Shown here: one piece after another, positions 53,716 through 61,266 of the stretch | Layout: each line of letters starts with the position of its first letter | Numbering within the stretch: position 1 is the stretch's first letter | Origin: a virus | Reading direction: 5' to 3' (one strand) | Length of the DNA stretch: 64,000 nucleotides | Virus record (IMG/VR): IMGVR_UViG_3300031753_000004 | Coordinates: 1 to 64,000 of that record | Program-made: the position numbers and the translations under genes | Notes under the pieces: generated by a model | Database searches by the model: none | Told to the model about the DNA's origin: nothing | Seen by the model: the letters and a program-made list of their open reading frames with translations, nothing else

Positions 53716-54284
53716 CACATCTCCGCATTCTCTTCTGGCTTCGGCAACTGCTTCCCCACCGACTCTATCTTAGCGTCTATCGGGTGCGGCTCGCCACGCT
53801 TACGACCCTTCCGCGCGGCTAGCTCGTCGAAGAGCTTCAGGAGGTCGGCGTTCATGTTCAGATTCTTCACCGGAGCATTCAAGCCCAAGATCTCGCAGCG
53901 CTTGTCGATGCACCACTGGACGCCAGCAAGGAATGCAGGGTTGCCGTCGCGCTGCTCGCGCTTCAGGCTGACCCGAGTATGCTTGTCGGTCTTGCCGCTC
54001 TCCGTCGTTTCCTTCGGCTGCTTGCTCTCAACCCAGGCCTCCCAGTACGTGCGCTCAAGGGCATCGACCTTGGCCAGTTCGCGGGCTTTGTGTTCATCGA
54101 TTTTACAGACAGTCGAGGCAACCCACTGCTTACGAGCCCACGCAAGATCCCGGCTAACTTGGGACTGGTCAACCTCGAAGGCGCGAGCGATTTCCCATTG
54201 TGTCTGACCACGCAGGTATCTCTCCGCCACATTCTTGCGGCGCTCAAGAACCACCATTCTCTCTTGTGGCGTAGGGGGCGGCAT
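53715..54284 (-). CDS. terminase small subunit-like protein
   Basis: A 189-residue protein from the ATG at MPPPTPQERMVVLERR. N-terminal helix-turn-helix (VAERYLRGQTQWEIARAFEVDQSQVSRDLAWARKQW), a long helical middle (ARELAKVDALERTYWEAWVES), and a C-terminal ELAARKGRKRGEPHP. HTH plus coiled oligomerisation is typical of small terminases and phage DNA-recognition proteins. Place just before TerL, with small genes between, supports this. Confidence 0.75.
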   Translation of the reverse strand: MPPPTPQERMVVLERRKNVAERYLRGQTQWEIARAFEVDQSQVSRDLAWARKQWVASTVCKIDEHKARELAKVDALERTYWEAWVESKQPKETTESGKTDKHTRVSLKREQRDGNPAFLAGVQWCIDKRCEILGLNAPVKNLNMNADLLKLFDELAARKGRKRGEPHPIDAKIESVGKQLPKPEENAEM

Positions 54285-54347
54285 TATGCACCACAAAATA
54301 TGCAGTGGCTCACTTGGCAAGCCTCGGCTCTAGGTGTTTCCACCTGT

Positions 54348-54353
54348 TACAAT
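54348..54353 (+). promoter_or_regulatory. -10 element (TACAAT) just before the 54360 ATG
   Basis: TACAAT six nt before the ATG on the plus strand would start transcription at or near the ATG, giving a leaderless mRNA. No good -35 at 17 bp. An inverted repeat GGTG-TTTC-CACC (54333-54344) lies just upstream and may be an operator. Confidence 0.35.
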
Positions 54354-54359
54354 ACCCTC

Positions 54360-54521
54360 ATGCCTATTTGCCAGCCGGTTCCCCTGGAAGTCTTCTTTGA
54401 AACGCCAGTCGCGTGCGTCAACTGCGCCTGGTGCGGGCTCATCAAGGATGCCGAGTTCCGGCTCGAGCAAGAGGTCCGCTGCCCCAAGTGCGGCAACCCA
54501 GTGGAGCCAATGGCCGGCTGA
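54360..54521 (+). CDS. 53-residue zinc-ribbon protein
   Basis: A plus-strand ORF among minus-strand genes: MPICQPVPLEVFFE, then CVNCAWC and, 20 residues on, CPKCGNPVEP, a zinc ribbon with a GLIKDAEFRLEQE spacer. No Shine-Dalgarno; the -10-like TACAAT suggests a leaderless message. It lies in the gap upstream of TerS, a common spot for a small regulator. Confidence 0.55.
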   Translation: MPICQPVPLEVFFETPVACVNCAWCGLIKDAEFRLEQEVRCPKCGNPVEPMAG

Positions 54522-54554
54522 GGCTACTATGGCGCATCATACCCCATCTACCTC

Positions 54555-54905
54555 TCAGGTTTCCTTGATTTCGATTCCGTGGCAGGCGAGCATCAATGCT
54601 TTCTTGATTTTATACTCGCGCGTGCGGAAGCCCTTGCAGTCCTCGACTACGTCTTGCCGGCTCCAACCATCCGGCGCTTTCTCGTCATAGGTGAAGTCCG
54701 CAACGTAACGGCAAATGCGGATACCTTTAACCCATAAATCAAACGGAATCTGTCGATGCAGGTTGCGGATCTCGCCGGCCTTTTCGAGAAGCCTAAGCTC
54801 TCCGTATCTCCGAGCCTCTTTCGTGCTCTGGAATCGTATGCCGTCAACGACGGTGGAACGGTTGCCGTACTTCTGGCGTCTTGGCAGCCTCAGCTTACTT
54901 GGCAT
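54555..54905 (-). CDS. DUF1064 PD-(D/E)XK-type nuclease
   Basis: A 116-residue protein. QKYGNRSTVVDGIRFQSTKEARRYGEL at the N-terminus, EIRNLHRQIPFDL, CRYVADFTYDE and VVEDCKGFRTREYKIKKALM; the KYgN..DGi.FdS..Ea...eL and ADF..ED.KG motifs match DUF1064, with D and E-x-K as catalytic residues. The family is thought to be related to Holliday junction or phage endonucleases. Confidence 0.85.
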   Translation of the reverse strand: MPSKLRLPRRQKYGNRSTVVDGIRFQSTKEARRYGELRLLEKAGEIRNLHRQIPFDLWVKGIRICRYVADFTYDEKAPDGWSRQDVVEDCKGFRTREYKIKKALMLACHGIEIKET

Positions 54906-54908
54906 CGG

Positions 54909-55511
54909 TTATCCTCCGGATCGGTCCAGCACCGACCCCTGACGGCGCAAATAGTCGTGTACTGAATCGAGAATCGCCCTGTCCTCATCAGTCCGTGCGT
55001 GCCGACGTGTCAGTTTAGCAATTCGCATGTAGCACTGTTTCAGCAATTCCTGCGGCTCCGCGAGCGCGTTTTCCAAGTCGAAAACCGTCAGCCCGTCAAC
55101 GGCAAGCCGAGTAGCCGCCTTGGGCTTCGGCCGTTCAATCGGCATACAGGCTTTACGCAAGGCCGCTCTGATTCCGCGCAATTGCCCGACAAGATAACCT
55201 TTCTGAGCTACCAGTCGCGCACGTCGGACATTCAATTCTTGAAAGTCTTTCGTGGCCAGCCATGATCCTTTGACCCGCACGCCGATAGCGGTTAGCTCCG
55301 CCTCGACTTCCGCGAGTTGGCCGGCAAGTTCGTCTCTCTTGTCGTGCAACCCCACAGGCGCATACTGCGGATTTGGCCGGCACGACTGGCACCAGCCCTC
55401 GGCGAACTTGGCGCGCTTCGCATCCAAGAACGGATCGTCTCGGTCGATCACAAACTCTTCGCTGTGGCCGCACCGTCTGGTAATCAGCGCGGTTGCAATA
55501 TCATCCGGCAT
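54909..55511 (-). CDS. hypothetical coiled-coil protein with zinc knuckle
   Basis: A 200-residue protein from the ATG at MPDDIATALI. CGHSEEFVIDRDDPFLDAKRAKFAEGWCQSC gives an N-terminal CxH...CxxC zinc site; residues 60-105 are a coiled coil (ELAGQLAEVEAELTAI), and the rest is helical and basic. The start shares its A with a TGA (TGATG). Unknown. Confidence 0.6.
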   Translation of the reverse strand: MPDDIATALITRRCGHSEEFVIDRDDPFLDAKRAKFAEGWCQSCRPNPQYAPVGLHDKRDELAGQLAEVEAELTAIGVRVKGSWLATKDFQELNVRRARLVAQKGYLVGQLRGIRAALRKACMPIERPKPKAATRLAVDGLTVFDLENALAEPQELLKQCYMRIAKLTRRHARTDEDRAILDSVHDYLRRQGSVLDRSGG

Positions 55512-55588
55512 CACTTCCCCTCCTCCTTCGCCGACTCCAGCGGCTTGCGGCGGGCGCGGATGGAGGCGGCGACTCTCCTAAGCGTCAT
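55511..55588 (-). CDS. 25-codon ORF, possible gene remnant
   Basis: Codes MTLRRVAASIRARRKPLESAK, ending TGATG into the next gene. In the same frame just upstream of the ATG comes CEIGFCECYGY, which looks like part of a Cys protein, but a TGA stops the frame there. PLESAK also ends the 56397-56537 protein. It may be the rest of a frameshifted or truncated gene. Confidence 0.3.
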   Translation of the reverse strand: MTLRRVAASIRARRKPLESAKEEGK

Positions 55589-55616
55589 ATACCCGTAGCA
55601 TTCGCAGAAGCCGATC

Positions 55617-55748
55617 TCACATCAGCAGTCGCAGCCGGTCAACTTCGGCGAGAAGTTCCTCAGCGTGGTGCGGATGCCAGTGCATCCGGTCATCGTTCAG
55701 TCTGCTTCGGAGAAACGCTAACCGCTCCTTGCTCATTGGCTCGCTCAT
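55617..55748 (-). CDS. 43-residue helical protein
   Basis: The ATG shares its A with the upstream TGA (TGATG). MSEPMSKERLAFLRSRLNDD, then HWHPHHAEELLAEVDRLRLL: two short helices, of the kind found in many phage small genes. It fills an otherwise empty gap. Good coupling and natural codon use. Confidence 0.6.
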   Translation of the reverse strand: MSEPMSKERLAFLRSRLNDDRMHWHPHHAEELLAEVDRLRLLM

Positions 55749-56065
55749 CACGTCCCCCTAAGCTTTCTCGTGTCCCGCAACTGCTCCCTAACTTTTTTCA
55801 TTTCCGAAGCAAGGGATTTCTCCCTTTCCGTTAGGTACTTCTCCCTGGCCTCTCTTTGATACTGCCGATAGGTGGCCAACCTCGGAGGCATCTGCTCGTA
55901 ACTCTCCAAAAAGCCGTCGTCCAAGTCCTCAACGTCGTGATCGATTCCTAGTAGGTGGCAAAACGCAGAGAGAGACGGGGTGTCGTGCCAGTGGATCAAT
56001 TCATCTCCGCGAAATATCGCGGTCCAATCTTCGGCGCGGATGATGGTCAGCTTTGGCTCGCTCAA
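55748..56065 (-). CDS. hypothetical protein with C-terminal coiled coil
   Basis: A 105-residue protein with TTG start overlapping the upstream TGA (TTGA). N-terminal half compact (KLTIIRAEDWTAIFRGDEL), C-terminal half a basic coiled coil (YRQYQREAREKYLTEREKSL). Unknown. Confidence 0.55.
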   Translation of the reverse strand: MSEPKLTIIRAEDWTAIFRGDELIHWHDTPSLSAFCHLLGIDHDVEDLDDGFLESYEQMPPRLATYRQYQREAREKYLTEREKSLASEMKKVREQLRDTRKLRGT

Positions 56066-56400
56066 TCCGCACTCTCCTTGATGTTTCGCACCCGTTTTGA
56101 GAAATCAGGCAAATCGAAGTCCTCTCCGTATTTGACCATCACCGAGCGCTCGCATTCTCGGCAACACCACTTGTTAAGTCGATCAGCCTTCTCAGCAGGC
56201 TTGGCGTGTCCACCTTCGTAAGTTCCCGGATCGACCGGAGCGACAGGCAATTCACCGTCAGCCAGGTACTCGTAATCGTCTTCGTTCGACGGATCGAGTT
56301 GAACTTTCGGCCTTCTGTTGTGGCCCCAAGCCTTCTCGCACTTGGCATCGCAGGCCAAGATGAGCGGGTTGCCTAAATACAGAATGTGCTTGGCGATCAA
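56062..56400 (-). CDS. zinc-binding hypothetical protein
   Basis: A 112-residue protein with TTG start overlapping the upstream TGA. CDAKCEKAWG near residue 18 and WCCRECERS near residue 78 form a CxxxC...CxxC zinc site. The C-terminus reads NIKESAD, almost the same as the KTKESAD of the next gene. Recalled as a common phage hypothetical. Confidence 0.6.
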   Translation of the reverse strand: MIAKHILYLGNPLILACDAKCEKAWGHNRRPKVQLDPSNEDDYEYLADGELPVAPVDPGTYEGGHAKPAEKADRLNKWCCRECERSVMVKYGEDFDLPDFSKRVRNIKESAD

Positions 56401-56537
56401 TCCGCACTCTCCTTCGTTTTTGCAGACTCCAGCGGCATCCGTCCCCCGCTTCTCTGCCAGAAATCGGCTAGGGCACTCTGCATCCGGTCGGCGAAGTCGG
56501 ACATCTCGCCCATCGTCACGAATCCGAACGCGACCAT
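56397..56537 (-). CDS. 46-residue protein
   Basis: Chosen start: ATG at MVAFGFVTMGEMSD, preceded by CCGGAGGCAG, a strong Shine-Dalgarno. A longer frame (to 56630) overlaps the HNH gene by 79 bp and lacks such a site. DFADRMQSALADFWQR helix, then GGRMPLESAKTKESAD. Unknown. Confidence 0.5.
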   Translation of the reverse strand: MVAFGFVTMGEMSDFADRMQSALADFWQRSGGRMPLESAKTKESAD

Positions 56538-56551
56538 CTGCCTCCGGAGCT

Positions 56552-56959
56552 TCACGCAGTCGGGGATGCCTTCGCGGATCGGGATGTCTCGCCAGGGGGT
56601 TGCCACCAGGGGTGCCCTCTCAGGCCGCACAATACCAGCGCCGCCTCAGACTCGCTCCGCTTTGGCAGACGCAGAAGATCAAACACAACCCGCTCGATGT
56701 CCGCCTGGAGAACGCCTTCTCTCGCCGCTGCCAGCGCTAACAAGTCGCACCGAAGCGGACGGTTGCCAGCGTGCGAATCGGTATGGCAGACGCGGCATAA
56801 GCTGACGATATTTTCCCGGATGTCCACTTGGCTACCTCCACCGAGGCCACGCGCGAAAATGTGGGCTGGGTCTCTTCCCCACGGGCACAGCCGACCGCAA
56901 TACTCGCAAGGCCCTGGAAGCCGGAAAAGCGACAGCAATTCAGGGTCTTCGATAATCAC
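56552..56959 (-). CDS. HNH nuclease-like protein
   Basis: A 135-residue protein with GTG start in a GTGA overlap. CEYCGRLCPWGRDPAHIFAR, then GGGSQVDIRENIVSLCRVCH and DSHAG: the CxxC...DPAH...N...CxxCHxxxH signature of HNH nucleases with structural zinc. It lies in the early region, not between structural genes, so it may work in phage recombination or DNA processing, not as a homing enzyme. Confidence 0.8.
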   Translation of the reverse strand: MIIEDPELLSLFRLPGPCEYCGRLCPWGRDPAHIFARGLGGGSQVDIRENIVSLCRVCHTDSHAGNRPLRCDLLALAAAREGVLQADIERVVFDLLRLPKRSESEAALVLCGLRGHPWWQPPGETSRSAKASPTA

Positions 56960-57144
56960 GATACTCCTAGTTTCGGTGCGTTGCACTGTGGAGCCCCAGT
57001 GCCGAATTTCGTCGTTACCCAAGCCAATGCCCAGACTCTCTCCGACTCCGTGAACTCCTGCATGATCCTATCCAGCTTCGCCGCCAAGAGCAGCGTCCGG
57101 TCGGTCTGTCGTGGCTTCTTCTTCGTTGGCGTTTCCGTTGTCAT
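56956..57144 (-). CDS. small basic helical protein
   Basis: A 62-residue protein. Lys/Thr-rich N-terminus (TTETPTKKKPRQTDR), then one helix (TLLLAAKLDRIMQEFTES) and RVWALAWVTTKFG. Coupled to the HNH gene by GTGA. Unknown. Confidence 0.55.
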   Translation of the reverse strand: MTTETPTKKKPRQTDRTLLLAAKLDRIMQEFTESERVWALAWVTTKFGTGAPQCNAPKLGVS

Positions 57145-57414
57145 CGTGTTGATCCTTTCGCTTGACGGTTCCTGGTTCTCTCACACCCTCTCTCTAGGGC
57201 ATTGACGGCTCCGAAGCTTCAACGTCCGGCTACCGCTGCGCTTCGCCTCATCACTGCGCGTACCCTGGCTGTATTGTGAGAACTCCGAAGGCTATGCCGA
57301 GCAGGTTCGCGCCGTCCAAGGATTCCTTTATAGGCCATCCCCAGGCGACCGTTTGTTATTACCTATCCGCCCTTTTGGAGCCGGACCTGCTAAACCGATC
57401 GGACTGTCAGACAG
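57145..57414. other. 270-bp gap without a convincing gene
   Basis: The largest gap in the right half. It contains a 39-codon Arg-rich ORF on the minus strand (ATG at 57338) with no good Shine-Dalgarno, a TATAAA-like box (57328-57333 on the minus strand) without a good -35, and, at its right edge, a perfect palindrome GACTGT-CAG-ACAGTC (57402-57416). A promoter or operator region is plausible but not proven. Confidence 0.4.
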
Positions 57415-57843
57415 TCACGTCTTGCCTTCCTGATGTCTGCCGTTCCGTTCCGTCCTATTCTCAATTTCCTGCACCAGCCTCAGATGCTCGATCACCTCGG
57501 CACGGTACACTATGATCGAGGCCCTCAAGTCCGCGTCGATCCGCTTCCCCGGCACCCGGGCAAGCAGCTTACCTTCACTGGACAGCCGCAGGCTCACTCC
57601 CCTGGCATCGCACGCCGACAGTATCGACCTCACCACACCTGCCTTTGCTTGCCCTAGGTACTCCGCCAGGGTTCTAAGGGTCATCTCCCGGATCATGCGC
57701 CGGATGCGGTAGTCATCGGGAACGATCTTCACCAGTTCTCTGGCCACCAGCGCGGCGAATTCTCTGGCGTCCTGTTGCTTCTGGTCGTCCATGAAAACGT
57801 CCGTGACTACTTCCTCTTCCGGTGCTTCGCTGCGTTTGGGCAT
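57415..57843 (-). CDS. hypothetical protein with TubC-like C-terminal domain
   Basis: A 142-residue protein. Helical N-terminal half (DAREFAALVARELVKIV), then LSACDARGVSLRLSSEGKLLARVPGKR and DLRASIIVYRAEVIEHL, which resembles the TubC N-terminal docking fold ('...Gv.l...g..L....p...l...l...l..hK.ell..L') found in many phage and plasmid proteins next to replication genes. The reading is tentative. Confidence 0.55.
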   Translation of the reverse strand: MPKRSEAPEEEVVTDVFMDDQKQQDAREFAALVARELVKIVPDDYRIRRMIREMTLRTLAEYLGQAKAGVVRSILSACDARGVSLRLSSEGKLLARVPGKRIDADLRASIIVYRAEVIEHLRLVQEIENRTERNGRHQEGKT

Positions 57844-58040
57844 GTCGCGAAATGCGACTTGTAACGCGACCCTTCTAGTACTGGATCAAACAGTTCGCCG
57901 CTCATCACGTGCGCCTTGCCATCGACCAGGACCACGTTTCCATCAGGCGCGGGATCTGGGTCTAGCGGCATGAGCGCGCCAGTTGCGGCCGTGCGAACCC
58001 AGATAATCTCTTTGCCACAAGATCGGCATTGCTCGCTCAT
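57807..58040 (-). CDS. small zinc-ribbon protein
   Basis: A 77-residue protein from the ATG at MSEQCRSCGKEIIWV, which overlaps the helicase stop as ATGA. CRSCGK...W, then MPLDPDPAPDGNVVLVDGKA, and CPNAAKHRKRK at the end. This CxxCg..i.w......g..mP.d..p...GN pattern is common in small phage proteins encoded near replication genes. Probably binds zinc. Confidence 0.7.
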   Translation of the reverse strand: MSEQCRSCGKEIIWVRTAATGALMPLDPDPAPDGNVVLVDGKAHVMSGELFDPVLEGSRYKSHFATCPNAAKHRKRK

Positions 58041-60232
58041 ACAAGCGCCTCGCGTTTGGCTTTGCCGGCATCTACCAATCTTTGCCACGCATCGGCCGGA
58101 AGCACACGGTTAACTAGCAGGAGATCGTGGGCGATGGCAGTGAGCGAATCATTGTCGGCGGCGCTAGAAATCTCTTGGCCCTTCTTGTCCTCGAACTCCC
58201 TCGGGTTTTTCCATGCCCCGATAATTTGGCTCGCGTCGTATGATGAGCGCACTTGTTCCGGATGGATTCCAAGCTGACCGAGACGCCACAGCTGCTTGTC
58301 GCTCGGGGAAACTGGGGTCCACTGATCCAGAGGAATTCCGTTCTTGTAAGCGACTTCCGATAGATCCTCTCGCGCCTTGAGTTGGCCGATAATCCGCCCG
58401 GCCTTCTTCCGGGAAATCGGCGCCCGGATATCCATTCCTAGGAAAGCGATCAGATTCATTTGGGCAGAGGTTGCGCCACCTTGGTTGACGTTTGACCCCG
58501 ACCCTACCTCGTGGGCGCTGTAGCGAACTTCCGCATCAGCTTTGGCCCGGACGCGGGCTTCCTCCAGTCGCTGCCGTTCCGCCTCTTGCTGTCGCGCGCG
58601 CTCGGCCTCAACTTCTCGCTTGGCGCGGCGAACGACCTCTGCCACATCCGTCTCTTCGCCGGATTGCTCCAGCAGGTTTGCCGCTAGTTCCGCGACCTCA
58701 TCGTCCAGACCTTCGGCATAAATTTGGATCGTGGACGCACAGTCTGCCAGGCCAGTGATTCCTACAAGATCGATAATCAGCGCGTTCGGTTTGTCGCTGG
58801 TTGCGATAGCCTCGACACGCTCCTCGGCTGTCAGCAATTCGTGCAGGACGGGCATGATTGATCGGCATGGCCGGCAGGAACGGCCTTTCATCTGTTCGGC
58901 CAGCGAAGAGGCTTTCTTGCTGACTGGACGGAACACGGCCACGCAGGAAATATCGGGATCGTTGTAACCTTCTCGGCAAAGCCCGCATACCGATAGGAAT
59001 TGAAACTCGCCGGCTTGGTGCCCGGTATACGCCGCCTTACGGTCATGGGGCTGAGTCGTGCCGTTGATCGACTTGGCCTGCTCGCCGGCCTTCGTGATAT
59101 GCGCCGTGTCGATCAATGCCCCGCATTTGCACTGCGCACCGTCGCCGATCAGCTTGATCGGATACCAGCGCCTCAGATGGCATTGTGGGCATTGCGCTTC
59201 CGAGCGCGCGTTGATGTAGAGGGCGACATTAGCGGCCATGTCGATTCCTGGGGAAAACACCAACGTGCGCCGATCTTCCACCATGTCAAGGAGAGGCTCT
59301 ATCAGTTTCGCCAGCGTCCCTTCTTGGCCAAGGATGCGCTCAAGATCAGCCTCGTCAAAGTCTCCGGCTATCTGCTTAATCCGCTTGAAGTCCACGCCTG
59401 CGACCTCGATGTACTTCTGCACGTAGGGCACGGCCCAGCCTTCGCTGATCCCGCAAGGGCGCTCGATGTGGAACAGAGGAAAATCAATGGCCACAGCCGG
59501 GAACATCTTGTGGCCGATGCTAATGCCATCCCCGCGCTTCGGAGTGGCTGTCAGTCCGTTCCGTTTGCTCTCTGGGTTCTGATCGAACCAGTCCGCGATA
59601 TGGCCGACCGACTTGAGGTTGTGCGCGTGCCGGTGGGCTTCGTCCGAGAAAACCAGCCAGTTGAGGCGCCAGTCGAATTTGTGAAGCCGGCTCCATGCTG
59701 CATGCGCTTCAGGTATATCCCGTAGGCTCTTAACTTTGTCGCGAACGTCGTCAACGTCGGTGCCGGTAGCCAGTGCGTGGACGAGCCTTTTGCAAACACG
59801 TTTGGATAATCCGCGCGCGTCGATTCCGTATGCTTCCAAGACGCGCGCTTGCTCTGCGGTCATAGCCTCGGCTGGGAGAAGAGACTGCCGGCTGGCCACG
59901 GTGACTAGCGGAATGTCTCCTGGATGAACGCGGTCCTCTCCCATCTCGATACCGGGAATGATCCCGAGAAAATCGTCTATCTCTTGCGCGAATTGCCATA
60001 CTAAGTCACGCTCATAACTCACTACCAAAACCCGGTGATTAGGCCCGCGCGCTAGCCAGGTCCGCGCCTTGAGGCAGGCCATCGGCGTCTTCCCTCCTCC
60101 GGTGAACACGCGCGTGAGTACGCCACGCTCTCCGGAGTTCCAGAGGCGTAAGCTTTCGTCGTGGTCCTTTCGCTGGTAGTCGCGAGCGACCAGAGCTACG
60201 CGCGGTTCATGGATAAAAAGGGCGGATGCCAT
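58037..60232 (-). CDS. SF2 (DEAD/H-type) helicase
   Basis: A 731-residue protein. Motif I is RVFTGGGKT (residues about 42-50), motif Ia follows LVVSYERDLVWQ, motif II is VFSDEAHRHAH (about 190), motif III is NGLTATPKRG, and later RRTLVFSPG and the motif VI region EQMKGRSCRP are present. Residues 345-375 hold a zinc-ribbon insert (CPQCHLRRW...CKCG), and another Cys pair lies in CGLCREGYN. The C-terminal 250 residues carry a long coiled coil and a globular tail. Likely an early DNA unwinding or replication/recombination helicase. TAATG coupling to the upstream gene. Confidence 0.85.
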   Translation of the reverse strand: MASALFIHEPRVALVARDYQRKDHDESLRLWNSGERGVLTRVFTGGGKTPMACLKARTWLARGPNHRVLVVSYERDLVWQFAQEIDDFLGIIPGIEMGEDRVHPGDIPLVTVASRQSLLPAEAMTAEQARVLEAYGIDARGLSKRVCKRLVHALATGTDVDDVRDKVKSLRDIPEAHAAWSRLHKFDWRLNWLVFSDEAHRHAHNLKSVGHIADWFDQNPESKRNGLTATPKRGDGISIGHKMFPAVAIDFPLFHIERPCGISEGWAVPYVQKYIEVAGVDFKRIKQIAGDFDEADLERILGQEGTLAKLIEPLLDMVEDRRTLVFSPGIDMAANVALYINARSEAQCPQCHLRRWYPIKLIGDGAQCKCGALIDTAHITKAGEQAKSINGTTQPHDRKAAYTGHQAGEFQFLSVCGLCREGYNDPDISCVAVFRPVSKKASSLAEQMKGRSCRPCRSIMPVLHELLTAEERVEAIATSDKPNALIIDLVGITGLADCASTIQIYAEGLDDEVAELAANLLEQSGEETDVAEVVRRAKREVEAERARQQEAERQRLEEARVRAKADAEVRYSAHEVGSGSNVNQGGATSAQMNLIAFLGMDIRAPISRKKAGRIIGQLKAREDLSEVAYKNGIPLDQWTPVSPSDKQLWRLGQLGIHPEQVRSSYDASQIIGAWKNPREFEDKKGQEISSAADNDSLTAIAHDLLLVNRVLPADAWQRLVDAGKAKREALV

Positions 60233-61002
60233 TAGCCTAGCTGATCCAAATTAAGTTTCGGTAAGCGGCCTGTCCCCTGGCATGGTCGGCAGTCTTTGCC
60301 CTTATCAGTCCCTTTGCCATCGCAGCGCGGGCAGATGCCGCTGCATTTGCAAGCCCGGAGCATTTCGCAGCCATCCGCGAATTTCCTTCTGATCCCCTCT
60401 CGCCGGTTCATGTCGCTAATCCAGATATCTCTCGGAAGCTCGTCCTCAACTAACTTTGTGACAGAACGGCAGAAGCTCTCTATGGTTGCGTTTATCCGCT
60501 TCATGGCGTCGGCAGAACTTTCTTCTTCCGGCTCCTCCCCAGGCTGCCTGGCCGATGGCTGGCGATTGTCCGGAACCCTAAACGGCGTCGGTGGCCGTTG
60601 TCCGACGCGCTCAGCACGGGTCCGCCGCTCCGCCGCTGGCGATGATGGTTTCTCCGAGGCGCCGGAGGTTTGCGACCCCACGCTAGGAGCATCGTCGCGG
60701 CGGAGAGGGGCCGGCTCGTCTGGGGACTCTATAGCGTCGTCCAAATGCGCAAGCGTTGCGCATTTGGACCAGTTTTCCGCTATACGTATGTAAAGTTGGG
60801 CCGTTCGTACGGAAAATGCGACATTCGTTTCCAGCCACTTCAGCCAAGAGCCGTGGTCTACTTGTGCCCTAGCTTTTATCAGGGCATCCCCGGCTATTCG
60901 GAAGCTCGCTTCCCCGGCTTTGTGAGCCGCATTGATCTCGACGGCTAGCGCCTTGAGGTCTACTACTGAGCGAACGGCTGCCGGTGGCGTCACGTCTTTC
61001 AC
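60232..61002 (-). CDS. DUF3102-like protein with DnaJ-type zinc finger
   Basis: A 256-residue protein, GTG start with CAAGGAGCAACC. Residues 10-80 match DUF3102 (LAVEINAAHKAGEASFRIAGDALIKARAQV, GSWLKWLETNVAFSVRTAQ). A Pro/Ser/Glu-rich linker (90-170) follows. The C-terminus has CKCSGICPRCDGKG and CRPCQGTG, two CxxCxGxG-type units of a DnaJ-like zinc finger. Probable accessory replication or regulation factor; the fusion is not one I know. Confidence 0.7.
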   Translation of the reverse strand: MKDVTPPAAVRSVVDLKALAVEINAAHKAGEASFRIAGDALIKARAQVDHGSWLKWLETNVAFSVRTAQLYIRIAENWSKCATLAHLDDAIESPDEPAPLRRDDAPSVGSQTSGASEKPSSPAAERRTRAERVGQRPPTPFRVPDNRQPSARQPGEEPEEESSADAMKRINATIESFCRSVTKLVEDELPRDIWISDMNRREGIRRKFADGCEMLRACKCSGICPRCDGKGTDKGKDCRPCQGTGRLPKLNLDQLG

Positions 61003-61035
61003 GGTTGCTCCTTGCGGTGCGCTTCGGTGCGATTC

Positions 61036-61266
61036 CTAACTGCTTCCTAAGTCCTGTGCGCGAATAAACTTGCACTTGGCAACGATGGTGCGTGCTTTCA
61101 TGCGCTCCCACGACACAAGGCCGGCGCGCCGGAGCCGCTTTAGGTGTCCGAAAGCCGCTTGCGGGTTCGGAGAGCCCATAGCCAGCACCAGTTCACGAAC
61201 CTCCGGCGGCCGATCGCTCTGCCAGAGCGCTCCGAGGATGAGCAAGGCGTTGTGGTTGAAGGTCAA
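61036..61266 (-). CDS. winged-helix transcription regulator-like protein
   Basis: A 76-residue protein with a TTG start overlapping the upstream TGA (TTGA). NALLILGALWQSDRPPEVRELVLAMG, then NPQAAFGHLKRLRRAGLVSWE and KCKFIRAQ: the helix-turn-helix plus wing of LexA/MarR-like domains. Possibly regulates the early operon. Confidence 0.65.
   Translation of the reverse strand: MTFNHNALLILGALWQSDRPPEVRELVLAMGSPNPQAAFGHLKRLRRAGLVSWERMKARTIVAKCKFIRAQDLGSS

Noticed and set aside
57221-57338. 39-codon Arg-rich minus-strand ORF in the 57 kb gap
   Set aside because: No Shine-Dalgarno of quality, not coupled to neighbours, biased composition. Kept only as a note in the gap entry.
59000-59725. 241-codon plus-strand ORF inside the helicase
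   Set aside because: The helicase frame holds all SF2 motifs; the antisense frame has none.
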